The notes under the pieces are model-generated. The model saw only the letters and a list, made by a program, of their open reading frames with translations, had not been told where the DNA came from and made no database searches. A program made the translations under genes and the position numbers. Shown here one piece after another: positions 36,401 through 51,774 of a DNA stretch of 64,000 nt. The stretch spans positions 2,585,001-2,649,000 of the forward strand of contig CM049320.1 in NCBI GenBank assembly GCA_026874595.1, written 5' to 3'. Numbering within the stretch: position 1 is the stretch's first letter; each line of letters begins with the position of its first letter. This DNA comes from Sipunculus nudus. Its lineage: Eukaryota > Annelida > Sipuncula > Golfingiida > Sipunculidae.

Positions 36401-39400
36401 CATACATAACAGACCAGTGAGGCTATATTATAAAAAGACTGACCTACAGGCGTGGACGCGTTGATAACATACATAACAAACCAGTGAGGCTATATTACGA
36501 AAAGACTGACCTACAGGCGTGGACGCGTTGATAACATACATAACAGACCAGTGAGGCTATATTATAAAAAGACTAACCTACAGGCGTGGACGCGTTGATA
36601 ACATACATAACAAACCAATGAGGCTATATTATAAAAAGACTGACCTATAGGCGTGGGCGCGTTGATTACATACATAACAGACCAGTGAGGCTATATCATA
36701 AAAAGACTAACACCTACAGACGTGGACGCGTTTGTAACATACATAACAGACCAGTGAGGCTATATTATAAAAAGACTAACCTACAGGCGTGGACGCGTTA
36801 ATAACATACATTAAAGACCAGTGAGGATATATTATAAAAAGACTAACCTACAGGTGTGGTCGCGTTGATAACATACATAACAGACCAGTCAGGCTATATT
36901 ATAGAAAGACTAACCTACAGGCGTGGGCACGTTGATAACATACATAACCGACCAGTGAGGCTTTGCCATAAAAAGACTAACCTACAGGCGTGGGCGCGTT
37001 GATAACATACATAACAGACCAGTGAGGCTATATTATAAAAAGACTAACCTACAGGCGTGGTCGCGTTGATAACATACATAACAGACCAGTGAGGCTATAT
37101 TATAAAAAGAATAACCCACAGGCGTGGTCGCGTTGATAACATACATAACAGACCAGTGAGGCTATATTATCAAAAGACTGACCTACAGGCGTGGACACGT
37201 TGATAACATACATAACAAACCAGTGAGGCTTTGCCATAAAAAGACTAACCTACAGGCGTTGGCGCGTTGATAACATACAAAACAGACCAGTGAGGCTATA
37301 TTATAAAAAGACTGACCTACAGGAGTGGACGCGTTGATAACATACATAACAACCAGTGAGGCTTTGCCATAAAAAGACTAACCTACAGGCGTTGGCGCGT
37401 TGATAACATACATAACAGACCAGTGAGACTATATTATAAAAAGACTGACCTACAGGCGTGGACGCGTTGATAACATACATAACAAACCAGTGAGGCTATA
37501 TTATAAAAAGACTGACCTACAGGCGTGGACGCGTTGATAAAATACATAACAAACCAGTGAGGCTTTGCCATAAAAAGACTAACCTACAGGCGTTGGCGCG
37601 TTGATAACATACATAACGGACCAGTGAGGCTATATTATCAAAAGACTGACCTACAGGCGTGGACGCGTTGTTAACATACATAACAAACCAGTGAGGCTTT
37701 GCCATAAAAAGACTAACCTACAGGCGTTGGCGCGTTGATAACATACATAACAGACCAGTGAGGCTATATTATAAAAAGACTGACCTACAGGTGTGGACGC
37801 GTTGATAACATACATAACAAACCAGTGAGGCTATATTATAAAAAGACTGGCCTACAGGCGTGGACGCGTTGATAACATACATAACAAACCAGTGAGGCTA
37901 TATTATAAAAAGACTGACCTACAGGCGTGGACGCGTTGATAACATACATAACAAACCAGTGAGGCTATATTATAAAAAGACTGACCTGCAGGCGTGGACG
38001 CGTTGATAACATACATAACAGACCAGTGAGGCTATATTAGAAAAAGACTAACCTACAGGCGTGGACGCGTTGATAACATACATAACAAACCAGTGAGGCT
38101 ATATTATAAAAAGACTGACCTACAGGCGTGGACGCGTTGATAACATACATAACAAACCAGTGAGGCTATATTATAAAAAGACTGACCTGCAGGCGTGGAC
38201 GCGTTGATAACATACATAACAGACCAGTGAGGCTATATTAGAAAAAGACTGACCTACAGGCGTGGACGCGTTGATAACATACATAACAAACCAGTGAGGC
38301 TTTGCCATAAAAAGACTAACCTAAAGGCGTTGGCGCGTTGAAAACATACATAACAGACCAGTGAGGCTATATTATAAAAAGACTGACCTACAGGCGTGGA
38401 CGCGTTGATAACATACATAACAAACCAGTGAGGCTATATTACGAAAAGACTGACCTACAGGCGTGGACGCGTTGATAACATACATAACAGACCAGTGAGG
38501 CTATATTATAAAAAGACTAACCTACAGGCGTGGACGCGTTGATAACATACATAACAAACCAATGAGGCTATATTATAAAAAGACTGACCTATAGGCGTGG
38601 GCGCTTTGATTACATACATAACAGACCAGTGAGGCTATATCATAAAAAGACTAACACCTACAGACGTGGACGCGTTAGTAACATACATAACAGACCAGTG
38701 AGGCTATATTATAAAAAGACTAACCTACAGGCGTGGACGCGTTAATAACATACATAACAGACCAGTGAGGCTATATTATAAAAAGACTAACCTACAGGTG
38801 TGGTCGCGTTGATAACATACATAACAGACCAGTCAGGCTATATTATAGAAAGACTAACCTACAGGCGTGGGCGCGTTGATAACATACATAACCGACCAGT
38901 GAGGCTTTGCCATAAAAAGACTAACCTACAGGCGTGGGCGCGTTGATAACATACATAACAGACCAGTGAGGCTATATTATAAAAAGACTAACCTACAGGC
39001 GTGGTCGCGTTGATAACATACATAACAGACCAGTGAGGCTATATTATAAAAAGAATAACCCACAGGCGTGGTCGCGTTGATAACATACATAACAGACCAG
39101 TGAGGGTATATTATAAAAAAGACTGACCTACAGGCGTGGACGCGTTGTTAACATACATAACAAACCAGTGAGGCTTTGCCATAAAAAGACTAACCTACAG
39201 GCGTTGGCGCGTTGATAACATACATAACAGACCAGTGAGGCTATATTATAAAAAGACTGACCTACAGGCGTGGACGCGTTGATAACATACATAACAAACC
39301 AGTGAGGCTATATTATAAAAAGACTGACCTACAGGCGTGGACGCGTTGATAACATACATAACAAACCATTGAGGCTATATTATAAAAAGACTGACCTACA

Positions 39401-42400
39401 GGCGTGGACGCGTTGATAACATACATAACAAACCAGTGAGGCTATATTATAAAAAGACTGACCTACAGGCGTGGACGCGTTGATAACATACATAACAGAC
39501 CAGTGAGGCTATATTAGAAAAAGACTGATCTACAGGCGTGGACGCGTTGATAACATACATAACAAACCAGTGAAGCTATATTATAAAAAGACTGACCTAC
39601 AGGCGTGGACGCGTTGATAACATACATAACAAACCAGTGAGGCTTTGCCATAAAAAGACTAACCTAAAGGCGTTGGCGCGTTGAAAACATACATAACAGA
39701 CCAGTGAGGCTATATTATAAAAAGACTGACCTACAGGCGTGGACGCGTTGATAACATACATAACAAACCAGTGAGGCTATATTACGAAAAGACTGACCTA
39801 CAGGCGTGGACGCGTTGATAACATACATAACAGACCAGTGAGGCTATATTATAAAAAGACTAACCTACAGGCGTGGACGCGTTGATAACATACATAACAA
39901 ACCAATGAGGCTATATTATAAAAAGACTGACCTATAGGCGTGGGCGCGTTGATTACATACATAACAGACCAGTGAGGCTATATCATAAAAAGACTAACAC
40001 CTACAGACGTGGACGCGTTAGTAACATACATAACAGACCAGTGAGGCTATATTATAAAAAGACTAACCTACAGGCATGGACGCGTTAATAACATACATAA
40101 CAGACCAGTGAGGCTATATTATAAAAAGACTAACCTACAGGTGTGGTCGCGTTGATAACATACATAACAGACCAGTCAGGCTATATTATAGAAAGACTAA
40201 CCTACAGGCGTGGGCGCGTTGATAACATACATAACCGACCAGTGAGGCTTTGCCATAAAAAGACTAACCTACAGGCGTGGGCGCGTTGATAACATACATA
40301 ACAGACCAGTGAGGCTATATTATAAAAAGACTAACCTACAGGCGTGGTCGCGTTGATAACATACATAACAGACCAGTGAGGCTATATTATAAAAAGAATA
40401 ACCCACAGGCGTGGTCGCGTTGATAACATACATAACAGACCAGTGAGGCTATATTATCAAAAGACTGACCTACAGGCGTGGACGCGTTGATAACATACAT
40501 AACAAACCAGTGAGGCTTTGCCATAAAAAGACTACCCTACAGGCGTTGGCGCGTTGATAACATACAAAACAGACCAGTGAGGCTATATTAAAAAAAGACT
40601 GACCTACAGGCGTGGACGCGTTGATAACATACATAACAAACCAGTGAGGCTTTGCCATAAAAAGACTAACCTACAGGCGTTGGCGCGTTGATAACATACA
40701 TAACAGACCAGTGAGACTATATTATAAAAAGACTGACCTACAGGCGTGGACGCGTTGATAACATACATAACAAACCAGTGAGGCTATATTATAAAAAGAC
40801 TGACCTACAGGCGTGGACGCGTTGATAACATACATAACAAACCAGTGAGGCTATATTATAAAAAGACTGACCTACAGGGGTGGACGCGTTGATAACATAT
40901 ATAACAAACCAGTGAGGCTATATTATAAAAAGACTGACCTACAGGCGTGGACGCGTTGATAACATACATAACAGACCAGTGAGGCTATATTATAAAAAGA
41001 CTAACCTACAGGCGTGGACGCGTTGATAACATACATAACAAACCAGTGAGGCTATATTATAAAAAGACTGACCTACAGGCGTGGACGCGTTGATAACATA
41101 CATAACAAACCAGTGAGGCTTTCCCATAAAAAGACTAACCTACAGGCGTTGGCGCGTTGATAACATACATAACGGACCAGTGAGGCTATATTATAAAAAG
41201 ACTGACCTACAGGCGTGGACGCGTTGTTAACATACATAACAAACCAGTGAGGCTTTGCCATAAAAAGACTAACCTACAGGCGTTGGCGCGTTGATAACAT
41301 ACATAACAGACCAGTGAGGCTATATTATAAAAAGACTGACCCACAGGCGTGGACGCGTTGATAACATACATAACAAACCAGTGAGGCTATATTATAAAAA
41401 GACTGACCTACAGGCGTGGACGCGTTGATAACATACATAACAAACCAGTGAGGCTATATTATAAAAAGACTGACCTACAGGCGTGGACGCGTTGATAACA
41501 TACATAACAAACCAGTGAGGCTATATTATAAAAAGACTGACCTATAGGCGTGGACGCGTTGATAACATACATAACAGACCAGTGAGGCTATATTAGAAAA
41601 AGACTAACCTACAGGCGTGGACGCGTTGATAATATACATAACAAACCAGTGAGGCTATATTATAAAAAGACTGACCTACAGGCGTGGACGCGTTGATAAC
41701 ATACATAACAAACCAGTGAGGCTTTGCCATAAAAAGACTAACCTAAAGGCGTGGACGCGTTGATAACATACATAACAAACCAGTGAGGCTATATTACGAA
41801 AAGACTGACCTACAGGCGTGGACGCGTTGATAACATACATAACAGACCAGTGAGGCTATATTATAAAAAGACTAACCTACAGGCGTGGACGCGTTGATAA
41901 CATACATAACAAACCAATGAGGCTATATTATAAAAAGACTGACCTATAGGCGTGGGCGCGTTGATTACATACATAACAGACCAGTGAGGCTATATCATAA
42001 AAAGACTAACACCTACAGACGTGGACGCGTTAGTAACATACATAACAGACCAGTGAGGCTATATTATAAAAAGACTAACCTACAGGCGTGGACGCGTTAA
42101 TAACATACATAACAGACCAGTGAGGCTATATTATAAAAAGACTAACCTACAGGTGTGGTCGCGTTGATAACATACATAACAGACCAGTCAGGCTATATTA
42201 TAGAAAGACTAACCTACAGGCGTGGGCGCGTTGATAACATACATAACCGACCAGTGAGGCTTTGCCATAAAAAGACTAACCTACAGGCGTGGACGCGTTA
42301 AAAACATACATAACAGACCAGTGGGGCTATATTATAAAAAGACTAACCTACAGGTGTGGTCGCGTTGATAACATACATAACAGACTAGTCAGGCTATATT

Positions 42401-43399
42401 ATAGAAAGACTAACCTACAGGCGTGGGCGCGTTGATAACATACATAACCGACCAGTGAGGCTTTGCCATAAAAAGACTAACCTACAGGCGTGGGCGCGTT
42501 GATAACATACATAACAGACCAGTGAGGCTATATTATAAAAAGACAAACCTACAGGCGTGGTCGCGTTGATAACATACATAACAGACCAGTGAGGCTATAT
42601 TATAAAAAGAATAACCTACAGGCGTGGTCGCGTTGATAACATACATAACAGACCAGTGAGGCTATATTATAAAAAGACTGACCTACAGGCGTGGACGCGT
42701 TGATAACATACATAACAAACCAGTGAGGCTTTGCCATAAAAAGACTAACCTACAGGCGTTGGCGCGTTGATAACATACATAACGGACCAGTGAGGCTATA
42801 TTATCAAAAGACTGACCTACAGGCGTGGACGCGTTGTTAACATACATAACAAACCAGTGAGGCTTTGCCATAAAAAGACTAACCTACAGGCGTTGGCGCG
42901 TTGATAACATACATAACAGACCAGTGAGGCTATATTATAAAAAGACTGACCTACAGGTGTGGACGCGTTGATAACATACATAACAAACCAGTGAGGCTAT
43001 ATTATAAAAAGACTGACCTACAGGCGTGGACGCGTTGATAACATACATAACAAACCAGTGAGGCTATATTATAAAAAGACTGACCTACAGGCGTGGACGC
43101 GTTGATAACATACATAACAAACCAGTGAGGCTATATTATAAAAAGACTGACCTACAGGCGTGGACGCGTTGATAACATACATAACAGACCAGTGAGGCTA
43201 TATTAGAAAAAGACTAACCTACAGGCGTGGACGCGTTGATAACATACATAACAAACCAGTGAGGCTATATTATAAAAAGACTGACCTACAGGCGTGGACG
43301 CGTTGATAACATACATAACAAACCAGTGAGGCTTTGCCATAAAAAGACTAACCTTAAGGCGTTGGGGCGTTGAAAACATACATAACAGACCAGTGAGGC

Positions 43400-44330
43400 T
43401 TTGCCATAAAAAGACTGACCTACAGGCGTGGACGCGTTGATAACATACATAACAGACCAGTGAGGCTATATTACGAAAAGACTGACCTACAGGCGTGGAC
43501 GCGTTGATAACATACATAACAGACCAGTGAGGCTTTGCCATAAAAAGACTGACCTACAGGCGTGGACGCGTTGATAACATACATAACAAACCAGTGAGGC
43601 TTTGCCATAAAAAGACTAACCTTAAGGCGTTGGCGCGTTGAAAACATACATAACAGACCAGTGAGGCTTTGCCATAAAAAGACTGACCTACAGGCGTGGA
43701 CGCGTTGATAACATACATAACAAACCAGTGAGGCTTTGCCATAAAAAGACTAACCTTAAGGCGTTGGCGCGTTGAAAACATACATAACAGACCAGTGAGG
43801 CTTTGCCATAAAAAGACTGACCTACAGGCGTGGACGCGTTGATAACATACATAACAAACCAGTGAGGCTTTGCCATAAAAAGACTAACCTTAAGGCGTTG
43901 GCGCGTTGAAAACATACATAACAGACCAGTGAGGCTTTGCCATAAAAAGACTGACCTACAGGCGTGGACGCGTTGATAACATACATAACAGACCAGTGAG
44001 GCTTTGCCATAAAAAGACTAACCTAAAGGCGTTGGCGCGTTGAAAACATACATAACAGACCAGTGAGGCTTTGCCATAAAAAGACTGACCTACAGGCGTG
44101 GACGCGTTGATAACATACATAACAAACCAGTGAGGCTTTGCCATAAAAAGACTAACCTAAAGGCGTTGGCGCGTTGAAAACATACATAACAGACCAGTGA
44201 GGCTTTGCCATAAAAAGACTGACCTACAGGCGTGGACGCGTTGATAACATACATAACAAACCAGTGAGGCTTTGCCATAAAAAGACTAACCTTAAGGCGT
44301 TGGCGCGTTGAAAACATACATAACAGACCA
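43400..44330. repeat. 134-bp dimeric sub-array
   Basis: About seven tandem copies of a two-monomer unit. One monomer has CTTTGCC...GACTGACCTACAGG and the other CTTTGCC...CTTAAGGCGTTGGCGCGTTGAAAAC. Markers recur every 134 bp (43,554, 43,688, 43,822, 43,956, 44,090). Every copy here is of the CTTTGCC type, so stop codons are lost and longer frames appear. Confidence 0.88.
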
Positions 44331-47300
44331 GTGAGGCTATATTATAAAAAGACTAACCTACAGGTGTGGTCGCGTTGATAACATACATAACAAACCAATG
44401 AGGCTATATTATAAAAAGACTGACCTACAGGCGTGGACGCGTTGATAACATACATAACAAACCAGTGAGGCTTTGCCATAAAAAGACTAACCTTAAGGCG
44501 TTGGCGCGTTGAAAACATACATAACAGACCAGTGAGGCTTTGCCATAAAAAGACTGACCTACAGGCGTGGACGCGTTGATAACATACATAACAAACCAGT
44601 GAGGCTTTGCCATAAAAAGACTAACCTTAAGGCGTTGGCGCGTTGAAAACATACATAACAGACCAGTGAGGCTATATTATAAAAAGACTAACCTACAGGT
44701 GTGGTCGCGTTGATAACATACATAACAAACCAATGAGGCTATATTATAAAAAGACTGACCTATAGGCGTGGGCGCGTTGATAACATACATAACAGACCAG
44801 TGAGGCTTTGCCATAAAAAGACTGACCTACAGGCGTGGACGCGTTGAAAACATACATAACAGACCAGTGAGGCTATATTATAAAAAGACTGACCTACAGG
44901 CGTGGACGCGTTGATAACATACATAACAAACCAGTGAGGCTATATTACAAAAGACTGACCTACAGGCGTGGACGCGTTGATAACATACATAACAGACCAG
45001 TGAGGCTATATTATAAAAAGACTAACCTACAGGCGTGGACGCGTTGATAACATACATAACAAACCAATGAGGCTATATTATAAAAAGACTGACCTATAGG
45101 CGTGGGCGCGTTGATTACATACATAACAGACCAGTGAGGCTATATCATAAAAAAACTAACACCTACAGACGTGGACGCGTTAGTAACATACATAACAGAC
45201 CAGTGAGGCTATATTATAAAAAGACTAACCTACAGGCGTGGACGCGTTAATAACATACATAACAGACCAGTGAGGCTATATTATAAAAAGACTAACCTAC
45301 AGGTGTGGTCGCGTTGATAACATACATAACAGACCAGTCAGGCTATATTATAGAAAGACTAACCTACAGGCGTGGGCGCGTTGATAACATACATAACCGA
45401 CCAGTGAGGCTTTGCCATAAAAAGACTAACCTACAGGCGTGGGCGCGTTGATAACATACATAACAGACCAGTGAGGCTATATTATTAAAAGACTAACCTA
45501 CAGGCGTGGTCGCGTTGATAACATACATAACAGACCAGTGAGGCTATATTATAAAAAGAATAACCCACAGGCGTGGTCGCGTTGATAACATACATAACAG
45601 ACCAGTGAGGGTATATTATAAAAAGACTGACCTACAGGCGTGGACGCGTTGTTAACATACATAACAAACCAGTGAGGCTTTGCCATAAAAAGACTAACCT
45701 ACAGGCGTTGGCGCGTTGATAACATACATAACAGACCAGTGAGGCTATATTATAAAAAGACTGACCTACAGGCGTGGACGCGTTGATAACATACATAACA
45801 AACCAGTGAGGCTATATTATAAAAAGACTGACCTACAGGCGTGGACGCGTTGATAACATACATAACAAACCATTGAGGCTATATTATAAAAAGACTGACC
45901 TACAGGCGTGGACGCGTTGATAACATACATAACAAACCAGTGAGGCTATATTATAAAAAGACTGACCTACAGGCGTGGACGCGTTGATAACATACATAAC
46001 AAACCAGTGAGGCTATATTATAAAAAGACTGACCTACAGGCGTGGACGCGTTGATAACATACATAACAGACCAGTGAGGCTATATTAGAAAAAGACTAAC
46101 CTACAGGCGTGGACGCGTTGATAATATACATAACAAACCAGTGAGGCTATATTATAAAAAGACTGACCTACAGGCGTGGACGCGTTGATAACATACATAA
46201 CAAACCAGTGAGGCTTTGCCATAAAAAGACTAACCTAAAGGCGTGGACGCGTTGATAACATACATAACAAACCAGTGAGGCTATATTACGAAAAGACTGA
46301 CCTACAGGCGTGGACGCGTTGATAACATACATAACAGACCAGTGAGGCTATATTATAAAAAGACTAACCTACAGGCGTGGACGCGTTGATAACATACATA
46401 ACAAACCAATGAGGCTATATTATAAAAAGACTGACCTATAGGCGTGGGCGCGTTGATTACATACATAACAGACCAGTGAGGCTATATCATAAAAAGACTA
46501 ACACCTACAGACGTGGACGCGTTAGTAACATACATAACAGACCAGTGAGGCTATATTATAAAAAGACTAACCTACAGGCGTGGACGCGTTAATAACATAC
46601 ATAACAGACCAGTGAGGCTATATTATAAAAAGACTAACCTACAGGTGTGGTCGCGTTGATAACATACATAACAGACCAGTCAGGCTATATTATAGAAAGA
46701 CTAACCTACAGGCGTGGGCGCGTTGATAACATACATAACCGACCAGTGAGGCTTTGCCATAAAAAGACTAACCTACAGGCGTGGACGCGTTAAAAACATA
46801 CATAACAGACCAGTGGGGCTATATTATAAAAAGACTAACCTACAGGTGTGGTCGCGTTGATAACATACATAACAGACTAGTCAGGCTATATTATAGAAAG
46901 ACTAACCTACAGGCGTGGGCGCGTTGATAACATACATAACCGACCAGTGAGGCTTTGCCATAAAAAGACTAACCTACAGGCGTGGGCGCGTTGATAACAT
47001 ACATAACAGACCAGTGAGGCTATATTATAAAAAGACAAACCTACAGGCGTGGTCGCGTTGATAACATACATAACAGACCAGTGAGGCTATATTATAAAAA
47101 GAATAACCTACAGGCGTGGTCGCGTTGATAACATACATAACAGACCAGTGAGGCTATATTATAAAAAGACTGACCTACAGGCGTGGACGCGTTGATAACA
47201 TACATAACAAACCAGTGAGGCTTTGCCATAAAAAGACTAACCTACAGGCGTTGGCGCGTTGATAACATACATAACGGACCAGTGAGGCTATATTATCAAA

Positions 47301-47879
47301 AGACTGACCTACAGGCGTGGACGCGTTGTTAACATACATAACAAACCAGTGAGGCTTTGCCATAAAAAGACTAACCTACAGGCGTTGGCGCGTTGATAAC
47401 ATACATAACAGACCAGTGAGGCTATATTATAAAAAGACTGACCTACAGGTGTGGACGCGTTGATAACATACATAACAAACCAGTGAGGCTATATTATAAA
47501 AAGACTGACCTACAGGCGTGGACGCGTTGATAACATACATAACAAACCAGTGAGGCTATATTATAAAAAGACTGACCTACAGGCGTGGACGCGTTGATAA
47601 CATACATAACAAACCAGTGAGGCTATATTATAAAAAGACTGACCTACAGGCGTGGACGCGTTGATAACATACATAACAGACCAGTGAGGCTATATTAGAA
47701 AAAGACTAACCTACAGGCGTGGACGCGTTGATAACATACATAACAAACCAGTGAGGCTATATTATAAAAAGACTGACCTACAGGCGTGGACGCGTTGATA
47801 ACATACATAACAAACCAGTGAGGCTTTGCCATAAAAAGACTAACCTTAAGGCGTTGGGGCGTTGAAAACATACATAACA

Positions 47880-48690
47880 GACCAGTGAGGCTTTGCCATA
47901 AAAAGACTGACCTACAGGCGTGGACGCGTTGATAACATACATAACAGACCAGTGAGGCTATATTGCGAAAAGACTGACCTACAGGCGTGGACGCGTTGAT
48001 AACATACATAACAGACCAGTGAGGCTTTGCCATAAAAAGACTGACCTACAGGCGTGGACGCGTTGATAACATACATAACAAACCAGTGAGGCTTTGCCAT
48101 AAAAAGACTAACCTTAAGGCGTTGGCGCGTTGAAAACATACATAACAGACCAGTGAGGCTTTGCCATAAAAAGACTGACCTACAGGCGTGGACGCGTTGA
48201 TAACATACATAACAAACCAGTGAGGCTTTGCCATAAAAAGACTAACCTTAAGGCGTTGGCGCGTTGAAAACATACATAACAGACCAGTGAGGCTTTGCCA
48301 TAAAAAGACTGACCTACAGGCGTGGACGCGTTGATAACATACATAACAAACCAGTGAGGCTTTGCCATAAAAAGACTAACCTTAAGGCGTTGGCGCGTTG
48401 AAAACATACATAACAGACCAGTGAGGCTTTGCCATAAAAAGACTGACCTACAGGCGTGGACGCGTTGATAACATACATAACAAACCAGTGAGGCTTTGCC
48501 ATAAAAAGACTAACCTAAAGGCGTTGGCGCGTTGAAAACATACATAACAGACCAGTGAGGCTTTGCCATAAAAAGACTGACCTACAGGCGTGGACGCGTT
48601 GATAACATACATAACAAACCAGTGAGGCTTTGCCATAAAAAGACTAACCTTAAGGCGTTGGCGCGTTGAAAACATACATAACAGACCAGT
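47880..48690. repeat. second 134-bp dimeric sub-array
   Basis: This is the duplicate of the dimer cluster, carried along in the 4.49-kb block copy, with one dimer fewer. Markers at 48,046, 48,180, 48,314 and 48,448 show the 134-bp step. Confidence 0.86.
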
Positions 48691-51600
48691 GAGGCTATAT
48701 TATAAAAAGACTAACCTACAGGTGTGGTCGCGTTGATAACATACATAACAAACCAATGAGGCTATATTATAAAAAGACTGACCTACAGGCGTGGACGCGT
48801 TGATAACATACATAACAAACCAGTGAGGCTTTGCCATAAAAAGACTAACCTTAAGGCGTTGGCGCGTTGAAAACATACATAACAGACCAGTGAGGCTTTG
48901 CCATAAAAAGACTGACCTACAGGCGTGGACGCGTTGATAACATACATAACAAACCAGTGAGGCTTTGCCATAAAAAGACTAACCTTAAGGCGTTGGCGCG
49001 TTGAAAACATACATAACAGACCAGTGAGGCTATATTATAAAAAGACTAACCTACAGGTGTGGTCGCGTTGATAACATACATAACAAACCAATGAGGCTAT
49101 ATTATAAAAAGACTGACCTATAGGCGTGGGCGCGTTGATAACATACATAACAGACCAGTGAGGCTTTACCATAAAAAGACTGACCTACAGGCGTGGACGC
49201 GTTGAAAACATACATAACAGACCAGTGAGGCTATATTATAAAAAGACTGACCTACAGGCGTGGACGCGTTGATAACATACATAACAAACCAGTGAGGCTA
49301 TATTACAAAAGACTGACCTACAGGCGTGGACGCGTTGATAACATACATAACAGACCAGTGAGGCTATATTATAAAAAGACTAACCTACAGGCGTGGACGC
49401 GTTGATAACATACATAACAAACCAATGAGGCTATATTATAAAAAGACTGACCTATAGGCGTGGGCGCGTTGATTACATACATAACAGACCAGTGAGGCTA
49501 TATCATAAAAAGACTAACACCTACAGACGTGGACGCGTTAGTAACATACATAACAGACCAGTGAGGCTATATTATAAAAAGACTAACCTACAGGCGTGGA
49601 CGCGTTAATAACATACATAACAGACCAGTGAGGCTATATTATAAAAAGACTAACCTACAGGTGTGGTCGCGTTGATAACATACATAACAGACCAGTCAGG
49701 CTATATTATAGAAAGACTAACCTACAGGCGTGGGCGCGTTGATAACATACATAACCGACCAGTGAGGCTTTGCCATAAAAAGACTAACCTACAGGCGTGG
49801 GCGCGTTGATAACATACATAACAGACCAGTGAGGCTATATTATAAAAAGACTAACCTACAGGCGTGGTCGCGTTGATAACATACATAACAGACCAGTGAG
49901 GCTATATTATAAAAAGAATAACCCACAGGCGTGGTCGCGTTGATAACATACATAACAGACCAGTGAGGGTATATTATAAAAAGACTGACCTACAGGCGTG
50001 GACGCGTTGTTAACATACATAACAAACCAGTGAGGCTTTGCCATAAAAAGACTAACCTACAGGCGTTGGCGCGTTGATAACATACATAACAGACCAGTGA
50101 GGCTATATTATAAAAAGACTGACCTACAGGCGTGGACGCGTTGATAACATACATAACAAACCAGTGAGGCTATATTATAAAAAGACTGACCTACAGGCGT
50201 GGACGCGTTGATAACATACATAACAAACCATTGAGGCTATATTATAAAAAGACTGACCTACAGGCGTTGGCGCGTTGATAACATACATAACAGACCAGTG
50301 AGGCTATATTATAAAAAGACTGACCTACAGGCGTGGTCGCGTTGATAACATACATAACAAACCAGTGAGGCTATATTATAAAAAGACTAACCTAAAGGCG
50401 TTGGCGCGTTGAAAACATACATAACAGACCAGTGAGGCTATATTATAAAAAGACTGACCTACAGGCGTGGACGCGTTGATAACATACATAACAAACCAGT
50501 GAGGCTATATTACGAAAAGACTGACCTACAGGCGTGGACGCGTTGATAACATACATAACAGACCAGTGAGGCTATATTATAAAAAGACTAACCTACAGGC
50601 GTGGACGCGTTGATAACATACATAACAAACCAATGAGGCTATATTATAAAAAGACTGACCTATAGGCGTGGGCGCGTTGATTACATACATAACAGACCAG
50701 TGAGGCTATATCATAAAAAGACTAACACCTACAGACGTGGACGCGTTAGTAACATACATAACAGACCAGTGAGGCTATATTATAAAAAGACTAACCTACA
50801 GGCGTGGACGCGTTAATAACATACATAACAGACCAGTGAGGATATATTATAAAAAGACTAACCTACAGGCGTGGTCGCGTTGATAACATACATAACAGAC
50901 CAGTGAGGGTATATTATAAAAAGACTGACCTACAGGCGTGGACGCGTTGTTAACATACATAACAAACCAGTGAGGCTTTGCCATAAAAAGACTAACCTAC
51001 AGGCGTTGGCGCGTTGATAACATACATAACAGACCAGTGAGGCTATATTATAAAAAGACTGACCTACAGGCGTGGACGCGTTGATAACATACATAACAAA
51101 CCAGTGAGGCTATATTATAAAAAGACTGACCTACAGGCGTGGACGCGTTGATAACATACATAACAAACCATTGAGGCTATATTATAAAAAGACTGACCTA
51201 CAGGCGTGGACGCGTTGATAACATACATAACAAACCAGTGAGGCTATATTATAAAAAGACTGACCTACAGGCGTGGACGCGTTGATAACATACATAACAG
51301 ACCAGTGAGGCTATATTAGAAAAAGACTGACCTACAGGCGTGGACGCGTTGATAACATACATAACAAACCAGTGAGGCTATATTATAAAAAGACTGACCT
51401 ACAGGCGTGGACGCGTTGATAACATACATAACAAACCAGTGAGGCTTTGCCATAAAAAGACTAACCTAAAGGCGTTGGCGCGTTGAAAACATACATAACA
51501 GACCAGTTAGGCTTTGCCATAAAAAGACTGACCTACAGGCGTGGACGCGTTGATAACATGCATAACAAACCAGTGAGGCTATATTATAAAAAGACTAACC

Positions 51601-51774
51601 TACAGGTGTGGTCGCGTTGATAACATACATAACAGACCAGTGAGGCTATATTATAAAAAGACTGACCTACAGGCGTGGACGCGTTGATAACATACATAAC
51701 AAACCAGTGAGGCTATATTACGAAAAGACTGACCTACAGGCGTGGACGCGTTGATAACATACATAACAGACCAG

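Larger units (their letters stand above)
41543..50265. repeat. 4.49-kb satellite block duplication
   Basis: A block from about 41,543 recurs from about 46,035 at an offset of 4,492 bp. Variant monomers such as GATAATATAC (41,631 and 46,123) and the dimer cluster recur in order. From about 44.1 kb the offset becomes 4,358, because the second copy lacks one 134-bp dimer. Similarity at that register ends near 45,910/50,265. Confidence 0.8.
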
